Part shown: piece after piece, positions 24,630 to 32,554 of the stretch
How the letters are laid out: every line of letters begins with the position of its first letter
Position numbering within the stretch: the first letter of the stretch is position 1
Assembly (NCBI RefSeq): GCF_029542625.1
Contig: NZ_CP120734.1
Span: forward strand, 1 to 38,843
DNA length: 38,843 bases
DNA from: Tepidibacter hydrothermalis
Lineage (GTDB): Bacteria; Bacillota; Clostridia; Peptostreptococcales; Peptostreptococcaceae
Direction of reading: 5' to 3'
Made by a program: the position numbers and the translations under genes
Notes under the pieces: generated by a model
Told to the model about the DNA's origin: nothing
Seen by the model: only the letters and a program-made list of their open reading frames with translations
Databases searched by the model: none

Positions 24630-25521
24630 CTATATCATCTTCCAACAAATCATCTAATTCACTATCATTTAATACTTCTGGTTTAGTTTCTACATTTTCT
24701 TTAGTCTTTATTGTTTTTTCTATTTCTAATTTTTCTTTACTCAACTTAAGCTTTTGTTCTTCAATCTCACGTCTAAACTTATCTGGGAATAAATCAAAGT
24801 ATTTTTCAAGTTTCTCAAGTGCTTTCATTTGATCTAATAGTTTGATTGATACTCCTTCTTTTCCTTGTCTTACTTCTGATATTATTGTTCCATCTACCAT
24901 AGAGCTATCCTTAAGGTGAAAGAAGTTCTTGATATATTTATTTTCTTTATTTGTCTCTTTATCAATCTTTGTTACTTCTTCATTTCCAAAATCAGCATAG
25001 TCTGTTATATCTGCAAAAGCTATTTTTACATATTTATTAACTACATCCATAGCATCAATAAACAACTCTTGAGCCATGGCTCCTTTCAGTTTTCTTATTT
25101 CTGCTTTAATCTTAACATTGCTTAGCAACCTAGATCCTTGGACATGAGCACTTTCTTTTGAATACCCTGCCTTTATAGCTGACATAGTTGCATTAAAGCT
25201 TTTTATATAGTAAAGACAAAATAATCGTTGTTTTTCAGTAAAATTATTATTTTCTATATCTATATCATCTATAATTATTTCTTGCTTAGCTTCTTTTTTC
25301 TTTTGTTCCTTTTTAGTAGCTTTTTTATTAGTAACGTTACTTTTGACTTTTGGTAACGCTCCTTTTAGTTCATCATCCCATTTATCTTGGCTTTTCCATT
25401 TTCTAATTTGAGAATCTTTAACTCCTAACTCTGCTGCTATATCTTTTAACTTTACTGATCCTTTGGAATTAAGATATATTTCTCTAGATTTATCTCTATT
25501 TGGACTTCTTGCTCTTGCCAT
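24622..25521 (-). CDS. terS: Terminase small subunit, PBSX-like, 299 aa
   Basis: N-terminal helix-turn-helix (SKGSVKLKDIAAELGVKDSQ then IRKWKSQDKW) of the PBSX terminase type, then a Lys-rich linker and a terminase_2 core (NNFTEKQRLFCLYYIKSFNA then TMSAIKAGYS). It recognises the packaging start and hands DNA to the large subunit. Of four tandem start codons (GTG GTG ATG ATG), GAGGTGG is best spaced for the second ATG (25521). First gene of the late operon; the promoter should lie in 25522-25650, where I see no consensus sigma-A pair, so a phage activator is likely. Confidence 0.88.
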   Translation of the reverse strand: MARARSPNRDKSREIYLNSKGSVKLKDIAAELGVKDSQIRKWKSQDKWDDELKGALPKVKSNVTNKKATKKEQKKKEAKQEIIIDDIDIENNNFTEKQRLFCLYYIKSFNATMSAIKAGYSKESAHVQGSRLLSNVKIKAEIRKLKGAMAQELFIDAMDVVNKYVKIAFADITDYADFGNEEVTKIDKETNKENKYIKNFFHLKDSSMVDGTIISEVRQGKEGVSIKLLDQMKALEKLEKYFDLFPDKFRREIEEQKLKLSKEKLEIEKTIKTKENVETKPEVLNDSELDDLLEDDIDD

Positions 25522-25676
25522 CATCACCACCTCAGCCCTAATCGCTTATTTGAGTTGTTTTATTTTAAATACTAAGTTTCTACAATATTTTCCAATTATG
25601 AATTTATCCATTAATATTTTCTATAACACAGCAGGTTAAATCTAACTAATCATGCAAAAGAAAAGGGGAATGTAAA

Positions 25677-25850
25677 ATGGATAATTATAATAACAAATTA
25701 AATTCTATCAAGCTTGAAATTGAAAATACTAGAAATATGTTAAATGATTTAATAGAACACAAAGGTTTTAATCTTCTAGATTCAGAAGTAATAAAATTAA
25801 GTCAATTACTTGATCAATTACTATCAGAGTACGACAAAATTAGAAAATAG
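25677..25850 (+). CDS. Spo0E-family aspartyl-phosphate phosphatase, 57 aa
   Basis: A short two-helix protein starting MDNYNNKLNSIKLEIENTRN with the family signature around LDSEVIKLSQLLDQLLSEYD. The motif S(Q)xxLDxLI/L in the second helix is typical of Spo0E-like phosphatases, which remove phosphate from Spo0A~P and so restrain sporulation. AAAGGGGAA precedes the ATG. It runs opposite to the terminase operon, is enclosed in the 21-bp inverted repeat, and is followed by a hairpin. A phage-linked Spo0E could keep the host vegetative; this is inference. Length fits the family (50-60 aa). Confidence 0.8.
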   Translation: MDNYNNKLNSIKLEIENTRNMLNDLIEHKGFNLLDSEVIKLSQLLDQLLSEYDKIRK

Positions 25851-25852
25851 TA

Positions 25853-25873
25853 ATTTAGCTTACTAAGCTAAAT
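25853..25873 (+). terminator. Hairpin after the Spo0E-like gene
   Basis: A 10-bp complementary stretch (25853-25862 with 25864-25873) follows the stop codon by 2 bases. There is no U-tract. It directly abuts the right arm of the 21-bp inverted repeat. Confidence 0.5.
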
Positions 25874-25986
25874 CAGATTTAACCTGTTGTGTTATTAACT
25901 ATTTATTCTCTATATTTTTTGCATTAAATATTAGCATAAATAAAAGGCAGGAAACTTAATTCCTACCCTCATAGTCATACTAATAT

Positions 25987-26793
25987 TTACTTATTATATT
26001 CCATTACCTCAAAAGATACTATCTTATCTCTAACTATGTAATCTTTTCTACTTTCAAATGGTCCTATATTGTACTCTTTCTCTATTGTATAGCATGGTGT
26101 TGATATTTTATTATACCAATCTATAAAGTCATTAACTTCTTTAATTGTCATATCGTACTCTTTTTCTGTTCCTTCTTCCATTGTGATTCTTAGTAAGGCT
26201 CTATCTCCTTTGTTGTTTGGCTTAGACTTTTCTGATCCTGTATCTTTTTTGTTAACAAGCTTTTTCATTCTTATGTTGCATTTACTACCATTATATTCAT
26301 ACCAAGTAACATATATTTCATTATTATATGCTACAATTTTAGGCCTACCATCATATTCAGAAGTATCATAGCTTAACGGTCCAACGTCTGCATATATCCA
26401 GTTACTTCCATCATAATATTTCATTCTTACACTCTGTTTCTCAATCCAGGCAACATATAGCTTGTCATTGAGTACTGCACCTACAGGGGCACTAGCACCA
26501 TTCTTACAATCATAATTTAATGATCCATTATCCACTCCAACCCATTTGCTTCCGTTATATTTCTTTACTCTTATTTGCGCTATATTATTTGTTTTATATT
26601 CATGCCAAGTAAAATATAACTCATCATTATATACTAATGCATTTGGCTGTCGTGCGTCTTGAGAAGAATCATAATTTAGCGCGCCATTATCTACTTCTAC
26701 CCATTTAGTTCCATCATATTTTTTCACTCTTATCTTGCTTGAAATCCCTGGTGCTTGTTCTCTCCATATATTATACAACTCATTTTTATACAC
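25987..26793 (-). pseudogene. 5'-truncated propeller-repeat protein (268 codons from GTG)
   Basis: Four repeats of about 50 residues (VYNDELYFTWHEY...RVKKYNGSKWVGVDNGSLNYD) resemble sialidase/lectin-type beta-propeller blades, followed by an unrelated 85-residue C-terminal domain (ITMEEGTEKEYDMTIKEVND). The open frame extends upstream past GTG 26793 to a stop near 26835 and begins mid-blade, without any ATG, signal peptide or ribosome site. A full propeller needs more blades, so the 5' part appears lost. It ends 54 bases after a lipoprotein gene. If translated it would start at GTG 26793. Confidence 0.6.
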
Positions 26794-26846
26794 TATAGAT
26801 TCTGATTCAATAGACTTAAGAGTGTCCGCTGCTTGTATTTAATATG

Positions 26847-27290
26847 TTACCTACTTTTCAAAAATTCACGATAAAGCTTCTCGTATTCTCTCATTAAATC
26901 TGCTATTTTAGTGATTTCATCCATAGTTGATTGGTGTAATTCACTTGAATAATGGCTTTTAAGACAAAGTTTATGATACTCTATTGCCTTCTTAGCTGAA
27001 GAAGTCATTCTACCTGCAACTTCTCGTGCTTCTTCAGAAAAAAAATGTACACTTTCATCATCCAACTTTTCTATAACCTCATTTATTTCTTTTATAGTTT
27101 TATCCAACTCTTCTCCTTCTTTTGTAAGTATAGGCGAAGTAACAATATATAGGTTTAACACATCTTTAAATGTACTCTCAAACATATCTGAATATTCTTC
27201 AGTTGTAGAAACCTCTTTTTCATCTTGACAACCTATTAAGCTGAAGGTTCCTACTATTGCAACCAATATTAGTAAAATTAATCTTTTCAT
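26847..27290 (-). CDS. Small lipoprotein, 147 aa
   Basis: A lipoprotein signal is clear: MKRLILLILVAIVGTFSLIG then C21, a good LIGC lipobox. The mature part is helical and charged (EELDKTIKEINEVIEKLDDE, KIADLMREYEKLYREFLKSR), like a four-helix bundle. AGGGGG precedes the start. A TATAAT on the minus strand (27404-27409 on the plus strand reads ATTATA) lies about 115 bases upstream, too far to be decisive. Function unknown; the product should be anchored on the outer face of the membrane. Confidence 0.72.
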   Translation of the reverse strand: MKRLILLILVAIVGTFSLIGCQDEKEVSTTEEYSDMFESTFKDVLNLYIVTSPILTKEGEELDKTIKEINEVIEKLDDESVHFFSEEAREVAGRMTSSAKKAIEYHKLCLKSHYSSELHQSTMDEITKIADLMREYEKLYREFLKSR

Positions 27291-27445
27291 ATGGTACCCC
27301 CTTTTTTATAAATATAGTAATTCTAATAAATATTTAATTTCACATAATCAACTTATAATCATTGGACATTATCGGATATTTATAACTTTAATTCCCAAGT
27401 TGGATTATACCACTATTTTATACTCCTTGTATATTTGTTCAACAA

Positions 27446-27475
27446 AAAACAGTAGCTTTGGTTGGCTACTGTTTT
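27446..27475. terminator. Terminator after the YARHG lipoprotein gene
   Basis: AAAACAGTAGC (27446-27456) pairs with GCTACTGTTTT (27465-27475) around an 8-nt loop, with extra T on the minus-strand side. It ends the gene at 27503-28456. Confidence 0.85.
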
Positions 27476-27502
27476 GGTAGTTTATATATATTAACATTTA
27501 AA

Positions 27503-28456
27503 TTAATTGGCAGAGCGAACAAAATTCATACTTATAGATTCTATTTTATTGGTGCTTGGATTTATACAGAATGAAACTTCATTATCTACCTCATATTCTG
27601 TATTTATTTTACCTTCAGTTGCAAAATAATCAATATAATTGTTATACTTACCAGCACCCCTTATTTTTATATATTCATCACCTTCATTACTATTATTTTT
27701 TGAAGGATAAACATTATAATTAGGCAGCTTATTTAATAAAGTTTGAACTGTATCTCCAACTTTTATTTTTCTAATAGTGTTGTATTTAGGTGAAGTTACT
27801 TCCAAAACCCACACTATATTAGGATCGTCTAGTTGATCAACAAAAATAATCTTTCCAAAATCATATTCATATTCTATTGTAAACGCACCTTCTTCTTCAC
27901 TTTGTTCGCCTTCATATGTGTAATATTTAATACTCAGTGGTTTTCCAAGTGTTTTTAAAATATCTGCTTCAGTCTTCCCCTTCTTTACAATTGAGATATC
28001 CTCAAAATATAAATCTTCCTTTAAATCTCCAAAAACTATATTTTTATAATCCAATTGTTCATGATTTTTAATAAAGTTAATATTATATTTTTCAATATGG
28101 CTCAGATTCTCTGCTTTATAAAATGAATCTGCTTCATACCAACTTTTACTTTCGAAATACTCTTTTAACTTTTTATCCTTAAAAACATATCCTTTTCTAG
28201 CAAATATTTCATTTCTTGCTAGTTTTAGCTCCCAATCACTCAGATTTTCTAAATCAGATAACACAAGTTTATCTTTGTCACTATTTGATAAAATGTATTC
28301 TGATAGATTCTCTTTCCTGTCTGATTCTATTTTATTATTTATACTTTTATCTTCAATATATTCTTTGTTTTGTTTTTTATCATCTATTTCTATATCCTTG
28401 CATCCTGTTAAAGAAACTATTAGTATAATTACTATTAAATAGATTATTTTTTTCAT
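27503..28456 (-). CDS. YARHG-domain lipoprotein, about 317 aa
   Basis: Lipobox LTGC follows a hydrophobic stretch (KKIIYLIVIILIVSLTGC). Residues about 60-120 form a YARHG-like domain: LSDWELKLARNEIFARKGYV then FKDKKLKEYFESKSWY, a module found in extracytoplasmic proteins and thought to act at the cell surface. The C-terminal part is beta-rich with an EGDEYIKIRGAGKYNNYIDY segment. ATG 28456 is chosen because GGAGG lies 11 bases upstream; the ATG at 28474 has a weaker AAGAAG. Probably a wall- or membrane-associated protein of unknown role. Confidence 0.75.
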   Translation of the reverse strand: MKKIIYLIVIILIVSLTGCKDIEIDDKKQNKEYIEDKSINNKIESDRKENLSEYILSNSDKDKLVLSDLENLSDWELKLARNEIFARKGYVFKDKKLKEYFESKSWYEADSFYKAENLSHIEKYNINFIKNHEQLDYKNIVFGDLKEDLYFEDISIVKKGKTEADILKTLGKPLSIKYYTYEGEQSEEEGAFTIEYEYDFGKIIFVDQLDDPNIVWVLEVTSPKYNTIRKIKVGDTVQTLLNKLPNYNVYPSKNNSNEGDEYIKIRGAGKYNNYIDYFATEGKINTEYEVDNEVSFCINPSTNKIESISMNFVRSAN

Positions 28457-28527
28457 CTGCTGATTATCCTCCATCTTCTTTCTATTCCATATAACTTAAT
28501 AAAAAACTATATATTCTGATATTTTTT

Positions 28528-29139
28528 CTAATCATCCATGTGATAAATATCTATATTTAGTTCTTCTGCTATTTCTTCTAAATCCTTTATTAAATTAGAA
28601 TAATTTTTAAACCTTATAATTGGTACAAATTCCTTTAGCTGCTCATGTTGGCTATGACTCTTTTTTATATGTCTAATTTTTATTCCGTATCTGGAAATTC
28701 TATTTCCATTAGCAAGTATGTACCCGATTTGTATTGACTTTATTTCATTCCAATAAAGTGTATTACAAGGCTTTTTACTATATATTGAATATAGTTCTAT
28801 TCCTTTATTGTTCATAATTAACTTTGTTTTTGTAAAAAAATAAATGTGGTATATTGCAGCTGCAGCTAAAAATAAAAAAACAAAAAGAGATATTTCTTCT
28901 TTATAATTCTTAGATTGCATATCGTATGAAGTTTGATTTATATAATTGTTTACATCTATTTCTGATGATTGACTAATATTTTTTGTATTACTATAAGTAC
29001 CTGATACATTATTTAACTCTATTCCTATGCTAATTATATGTCCAACAATAATTAAACTAATAATCGAAAATATAACTAAACACAATAATATCTTTTCTTT
29101 TTTAACTTTATATTCTTTATATAGACCATCTATCCTCAT
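28528..29139 (-). CDS. Membrane protein with two TM segments and a PH-like domain
   Basis: Hydrophobic helices at about residues 17-39 (ILLCLVIFSIISLIIVGHII) and 84-105 (SLFVFLFLAAAAIYHIYFF) flank a polar extracellular-type loop. The C-terminal 95 residues (KLIMNNKGIELYSIYSKKPC, WNEIKSIQIGYILAN, GIKIRHIKK) have the 'LYWNEIKSIQI' pattern of bacterial PH-like domains. Strong AGAGGAGG ribosome site. It is divergent from the YHYH gene; a small palindrome lies between them. Function unknown. Confidence 0.68.
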   Translation of the reverse strand: MRIDGLYKEYKVKKEKILLCLVIFSIISLIIVGHIISIGIELNNVSGTYSNTKNISQSSEIDVNNYINQTSYDMQSKNYKEEISLFVFLFLAAAAIYHIYFFTKTKLIMNNKGIELYSIYSKKPCNTLYWNEIKSIQIGYILANGNRISRYGIKIRHIKKSHSQHEQLKEFVPIIRFKNYSNLIKDLEEIAEELNIDIYHMDD

Positions 29140-29180
29140 TTTTTACCTCCTCTATAAGCATACTTTTTAACATTTGCATT

Positions 29181-29199
29181 TATGGTATATTCTACCATA
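29181..29199. promoter_or_regulatory. Candidate operator between divergent genes
   Basis: TATGGTA and TACCATA form a 7-bp inverted repeat with a 5-bp spacer in the 166-base divergent gap. The position suits a regulator site for the minus-strand gene; no regulator is encoded next to it. Confidence 0.35.
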
Positions 29200-29250
29200 C
29201 CTAACCGCATTATTAAATATTTTGTATAAATATGTAATAATCGAAGGATT

Positions 29251-29279
29251 TTGAATAACAATCAAGAATTAACTATACC
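29251..29279 (+). promoter_or_regulatory. Promoter of the YHYH gene
   Basis: TTGAAT (29251-29256) and TATACC (29274-29279) are separated by 17 bp. They lie 27 bases before the start codon and are followed by CAGGAGG. Confidence 0.5.
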
Positions 29280-29305
29280 GAAAGAGAATACAGGAGGTTA
29301 AAACT

Positions 29306-30019
29306 ATGAGAAACTCAAAAAGAAGAATCTTAAGTATTATTTTATCATTATTCATGATGACTACTAGCTTGTCTTTAGCTCATTCAAGAAGAACAGGTAA
29401 TAACGGAGGAGATCATGACTACAGGAATAAGAGCGGTTTAGGATCTTATCATTATCACCATGGCTACTCTACCCATTTACATCCAAACGGACAGTGTCAA
29501 TACGAAAAATTAACTCCAGCTTTTGCACCTAAAAAGGCAACACCTAAAAAAGCACCTGCAGTAAATCCAAATATAAGAAGTGTTTATATTCCAGACTACA
29601 CTATATCTATAAATGGACAAGCAGTTGATAACTTAAACTCTACATCTCCATTCTTTAGTTATAATAATATAATTTATATTCCATTAACTTGGAATCACGT
29701 TAGATGTTTAGGTCTTGAATCTGAATGGAACTCTGTTACTGGCTTAAAGCTTACTACTAGTACATGTAGTGTAAAAGTTTCTGAATTACCCAAAAACAGT
29801 ATACCTTATAAAGCTAATGGTAGTTATGAAGCTACAAAAACTGATGCTAAAGTATTTATAAACGATGAAGAGTTAACTCAAAGTGAACAGTATCCATTTT
29901 TTAACTTCTGGCATATCACTTATATCCCTTTGACTTCTAATAATGCTGCTAAGTTAGGATTACAAACAGAATGGAATGATCAAACTGGATTCTCTATAAA
30001 CAAAATAGCGAAACAATAA
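29306..30019 (+). CDS. Secreted YHYH-motif protein with two stalk-like domains
   Basis: A signal peptide (RNSKRRILSIILSLFMMTTS, cleaved near AHS) leads to a His-rich segment: HSRRTGNNGGDHDY, GSYHYHHGYSTHLHPNGQC, the YHYH-type motif likely to bind a metal. Two copies of a copper-amine-oxidase-N/stalk-like domain follow: YTISINGQAVDN...YIPLTWNHVRCLGLESEWN and AKVFINDEELTQ...YIPLTSNNAAKLGLQTEWN. Such domains occur in secreted and wall proteins of Clostridia. GGAGG precedes the start, and a terminator follows. The next gene has the same stalk domains. Confidence 0.78.
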   Translation: MRNSKRRILSIILSLFMMTTSLSLAHSRRTGNNGGDHDYRNKSGLGSYHYHHGYSTHLHPNGQCQYEKLTPAFAPKKATPKKAPAVNPNIRSVYIPDYTISINGQAVDNLNSTSPFFSYNNIIYIPLTWNHVRCLGLESEWNSVTGLKLTTSTCSVKVSELPKNSIPYKANGSYEATKTDAKVFINDEELTQSEQYPFFNFWHITYIPLTSNNAAKLGLQTEWNDQTGFSINKIAKQ

Positions 30020-30052
30020 TTTATACAATCTAACATAAGAAATTATATATAT

Positions 30053-30086
30053 AAGGGGCTATATTCAATATGAAGTAGCTCCTTTT
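30053..30086 (+). terminator. Terminator after the YHYH gene
   Basis: AAGGGGCTA pairs with TAGCTCCTT (one G-U pair) around a 14-nt loop and ends in TTTT. Confidence 0.7.
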
Positions 30087-30189
30087 CTTATTAAATTTTA
30101 ATCTAAAGCTTAATATGTTTTACCCTAAGATAACATTACTTTATACATATTTAAAGGTGACTTCTATTTTGTATTTTGATAAACAATGA

Positions 30190-30195
30190 TATAAT
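30190..30195 (+). promoter_or_regulatory. Candidate -10 for the second stalk-domain gene
   Basis: TATAAT lies 59 bases before ATG 30254, with TTTTGT 17 bp upstream as a weak -35. It follows the preceding terminator, so the two genes appear separately transcribed. Confidence 0.4.
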
Positions 30196-30253
30196 AATTA
30201 GAAAATATTGTAAAAATACAAATTCTATTTAGAATACAAAAGGAGTGCTAAAG

Positions 30254-31366
30254 ATGAAACGATTTAAAAAGCTGACTTTAATACTACTCACAATTATTTT
30301 TTTTGTAACAACTTCAAATGAATTATATGCTAAAAGTAATAATATCAAGGTGAATATTCCAGATTTTAATGTTTATATAAACGATACATTAATTAATAAC
30401 ATTAATAATAAATACCCTCTAATTACATATAAAAATATAGTGTATATTCCTATAACATGGTCAGATAGTAGATTTCTAGGTTTAGAAACCTATTGGAATG
30501 ATAAAACTGGTTTAGTTGTAAATAAATCAAATAAATTTTCAAATTATGATATATATGATGACTATATAAATGTTCCAAAGCAAACATATACTGCGCAAAA
30601 AGCTACTTTTAAAATAACTGTAAATAACAAACATATTGAAAATAATAAAGAACCTTATCCGTTACTGGTTTTTAGGGATACAACATATTTCCCTTTAACT
30701 TGGAGATTTGCTGTAGATGAATTTGGATGGAAATACTCTTTTACAAAAGATGAAGGGTTAAAAATACAATCAGACAATATTACTGACAATAAAGCACACA
30801 CTATTTTAGCAATCGTGAACAGAACAGCATTCAGTAGTAGTTATAAGATTAAATCAGAAATAGATACTTACTACAATGCCCAAAGAGAAAATAGAATAAA
30901 TACAGAAGGGATATGTACGAATGAATTTAAAAAAAGTAATTTAGATAATCGAGATAAAGAACTTGAGCAATTATTTTCTCCTTCTATTCCAATTCCACGT
31001 GGAAGCGGTGCTCAATTAACTGGATGGAGTTGGAACTATAACTGTGAAAAACCTTCAGAAAATCCTGGCTTTGGCGCAGCTGCTACAGGGCCATGTGTCA
31101 GTCACAGTACTTTTCTTTCGTTAGGTGATGGAGCCTTAACTTCGATTAATAATTTTCAAATACTAGGTGATATGAGAAAATCTATTGAAAAAATTGAAAA
31201 TACTTCAAACGAAAATGATACATATTTGATTACTTTCAATAAAGATTCTAAATATGCAAATCGCAAAATAGAATTAAAAATCAACTGGGATAACCTTGTT
31301 TTAAAAACTTTAAATATAAAAGATGGATATACTATTAAATCTGAATTTATAGATGTAGTTAACTAA
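30254..31366 (+). CDS. Secreted stalk-domain protein, about 370 aa
   Basis: Signal peptide: FKKLTLILLTIIFFVTTSNE, cleavage near YAKS. Two stalk-like domains related to those of the previous gene: FNVYINDTLINN...YIPITWSDSRFLGLETYWN and FKITVNNKHIEN...YFPLTWRFAVDEFGW. The C-terminal 190 residues are unlike the previous protein and include a Gly-rich RGSGAQLTGWSWNYNCEKPS and FGAAATGPCVSHSTFLSLGD, then a charged end; no family recognised. ATG 30254 is best placed after AGGAG; a GTG at 30245 is too near. The DUF4236 remnant begins immediately at its stop codon. Confidence 0.7.
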   Translation: MKRFKKLTLILLTIIFFVTTSNELYAKSNNIKVNIPDFNVYINDTLINNINNKYPLITYKNIVYIPITWSDSRFLGLETYWNDKTGLVVNKSNKFSNYDIYDDYINVPKQTYTAQKATFKITVNNKHIENNKEPYPLLVFRDTTYFPLTWRFAVDEFGWKYSFTKDEGLKIQSDNITDNKAHTILAIVNRTAFSSSYKIKSEIDTYYNAQRENRINTEGICTNEFKKSNLDNRDKELEQLFSPSIPIPRGSGAQLTGWSWNYNCEKPSENPGFGAAATGPCVSHSTFLSLGDGALTSINNFQILGDMRKSIEKIENTSNENDTYLITFNKDSKYANRKIELKINWDNLVLKTLNIKDGYTIKSEFIDVVN

Positions 31367-32370
31367 TTAAAACAAAAGGTGTAGGTGTTAGTGCTGGAGT
31401 TAAAGGTTTTAGAGTAAGTGCTAATACTAAAGGTGTAAGAACTACTGCATCTATTCCTGGAACAGGTCTTTCTTATTCAAAACAGCATAGTTATAAAAAG
31501 AATACTAAGTCTAATAGTAAGAGCTCTACTTATAATAATGTTCACTCTAGTTCATCGAATATAAATAAAAATCCTTTTATAAGTTCTACTTTACCTAGGG
31601 AGCTTAAAAGTAAACACTACAATCATAAAACAGTACTTTTATTTGTTGGGATTTTCTTATTCTTATTTGGGTTTGCTCACCCGATCTTGTTCTTACCTGC
31701 TTTTGCTTCAATGTTTTGGTCCAGTAAGTGGAGACTTAAAACTGATTGGGTTGAAAAGCATTACTTAAAAGCGTATAAATTCTATACTAGTAAGAAATAT
31801 GATAGTTGTATTCCTGAATTAGATAAAGTTTTAGAACATCCTAATGCAAATAAAGACTTAGAATTGCTTAAAGCTGAGTGTTACAGTAACTTAGGTAATT
31901 CAGATATGGCTTATAGGATATATAAGAAGTACTTTGAGAGTATAGATATCTCTATTCTTTCTGCTTCTGATTATTGGGCTCCTAAAGCTAGTGCTATTGA
32001 ACTTCTAGTGAATAAGAAGGATTTTGATTTAGCTTTAGTTATAGCTCAGAGTTTACCTGAGGAAAAATTCAATGGCTTTGATTTTAGTTTATGGAAGAAT
32101 CATATGAAAGGAATGTGCTTCTTAGGTAAAGATCAATATGAGGTTGCTCTTGAGTGTTTTAAAACTGCAGTAGGTAGAAAAAGAAGTATGAACTACCCTT
32201 ATATTGATTGTCATTACTTTATAAGTTTTATTTATGCTAAGTTAGGTAAGAAAGGTTTGGCTAAGAAAAAATTCCAAAGAGTCTATGCAGCTGATCCTAC
32301 ATATAAAAATGTTTCTGATTTTATGGATGCTATTGAATCTGATAGTAGATTGAATATTAGTTTATTATAA
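31363..32370 (+). pseudogene. 5'-truncated DUF4236 / TPR membrane protein
   Basis: An open frame begins at 31363, four bases before the end of the upstream gene's stop, and starts in the middle of a DUF4236 domain: TKGVGVSAGVKGFRVSANTK then GVRTTASIPGTGLSYS. The usual first 20 residues with FRFRKS... are missing, and there is no start codon or ribosome site. After a Ser/Asn-rich linker come a membrane segment (LFVGIFLFLFGFAHPILFLP) and TPR-type helices (YLKAYKFYTSKKYDSCIPEL onward). From TTG 31687 a product of 227 aa could be made, without the front domain. I read it as a gene that lost its 5' end at the junction. Confidence 0.62.
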
Positions 32371-32554
32371 TAAAAACGTTTACTTATTTTGTAGAGGTTT
32401 TTATTTAATTTTAAAGCGTTTATTTAATATGTAAATCACAAAAATCATTAAAAATATCAATTAGCCGTAATTGGACCTCTAGTCTTTCTGATTCTAAGTC
32501 ACAAGCCGATTGTCCTTACAAAAGATATACTCCACCACGATAGGAGGTTTTTTA

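Larger units (their letters stand above)
25623..25895. repeat. 21-bp inverted repeat bracketing the Spo0E-like gene
   Basis: The arm at 25623-25643 (ATAACACAGCAGGTTAAA...) and the arm at 25875-25895 are reverse complements with one mismatch. They enclose 231 bases containing just the Spo0E-like gene and its hairpin. The match stops cleanly at both arm ends. No target-site duplication is obvious. Confidence 0.8.

Noticed and set aside
3264-25079. CCATGG as a protein motif (Ala-Met) artefact
   Set aside because: The motif occurs in three frames, at intergenic places and across a start codon, so amino-acid preference alone does not explain it.
32370-32420. Terminator after the TPR remnant
   Set aside because: A 7-bp AT-only stem with a loop of about 19 nt is too weak to call.
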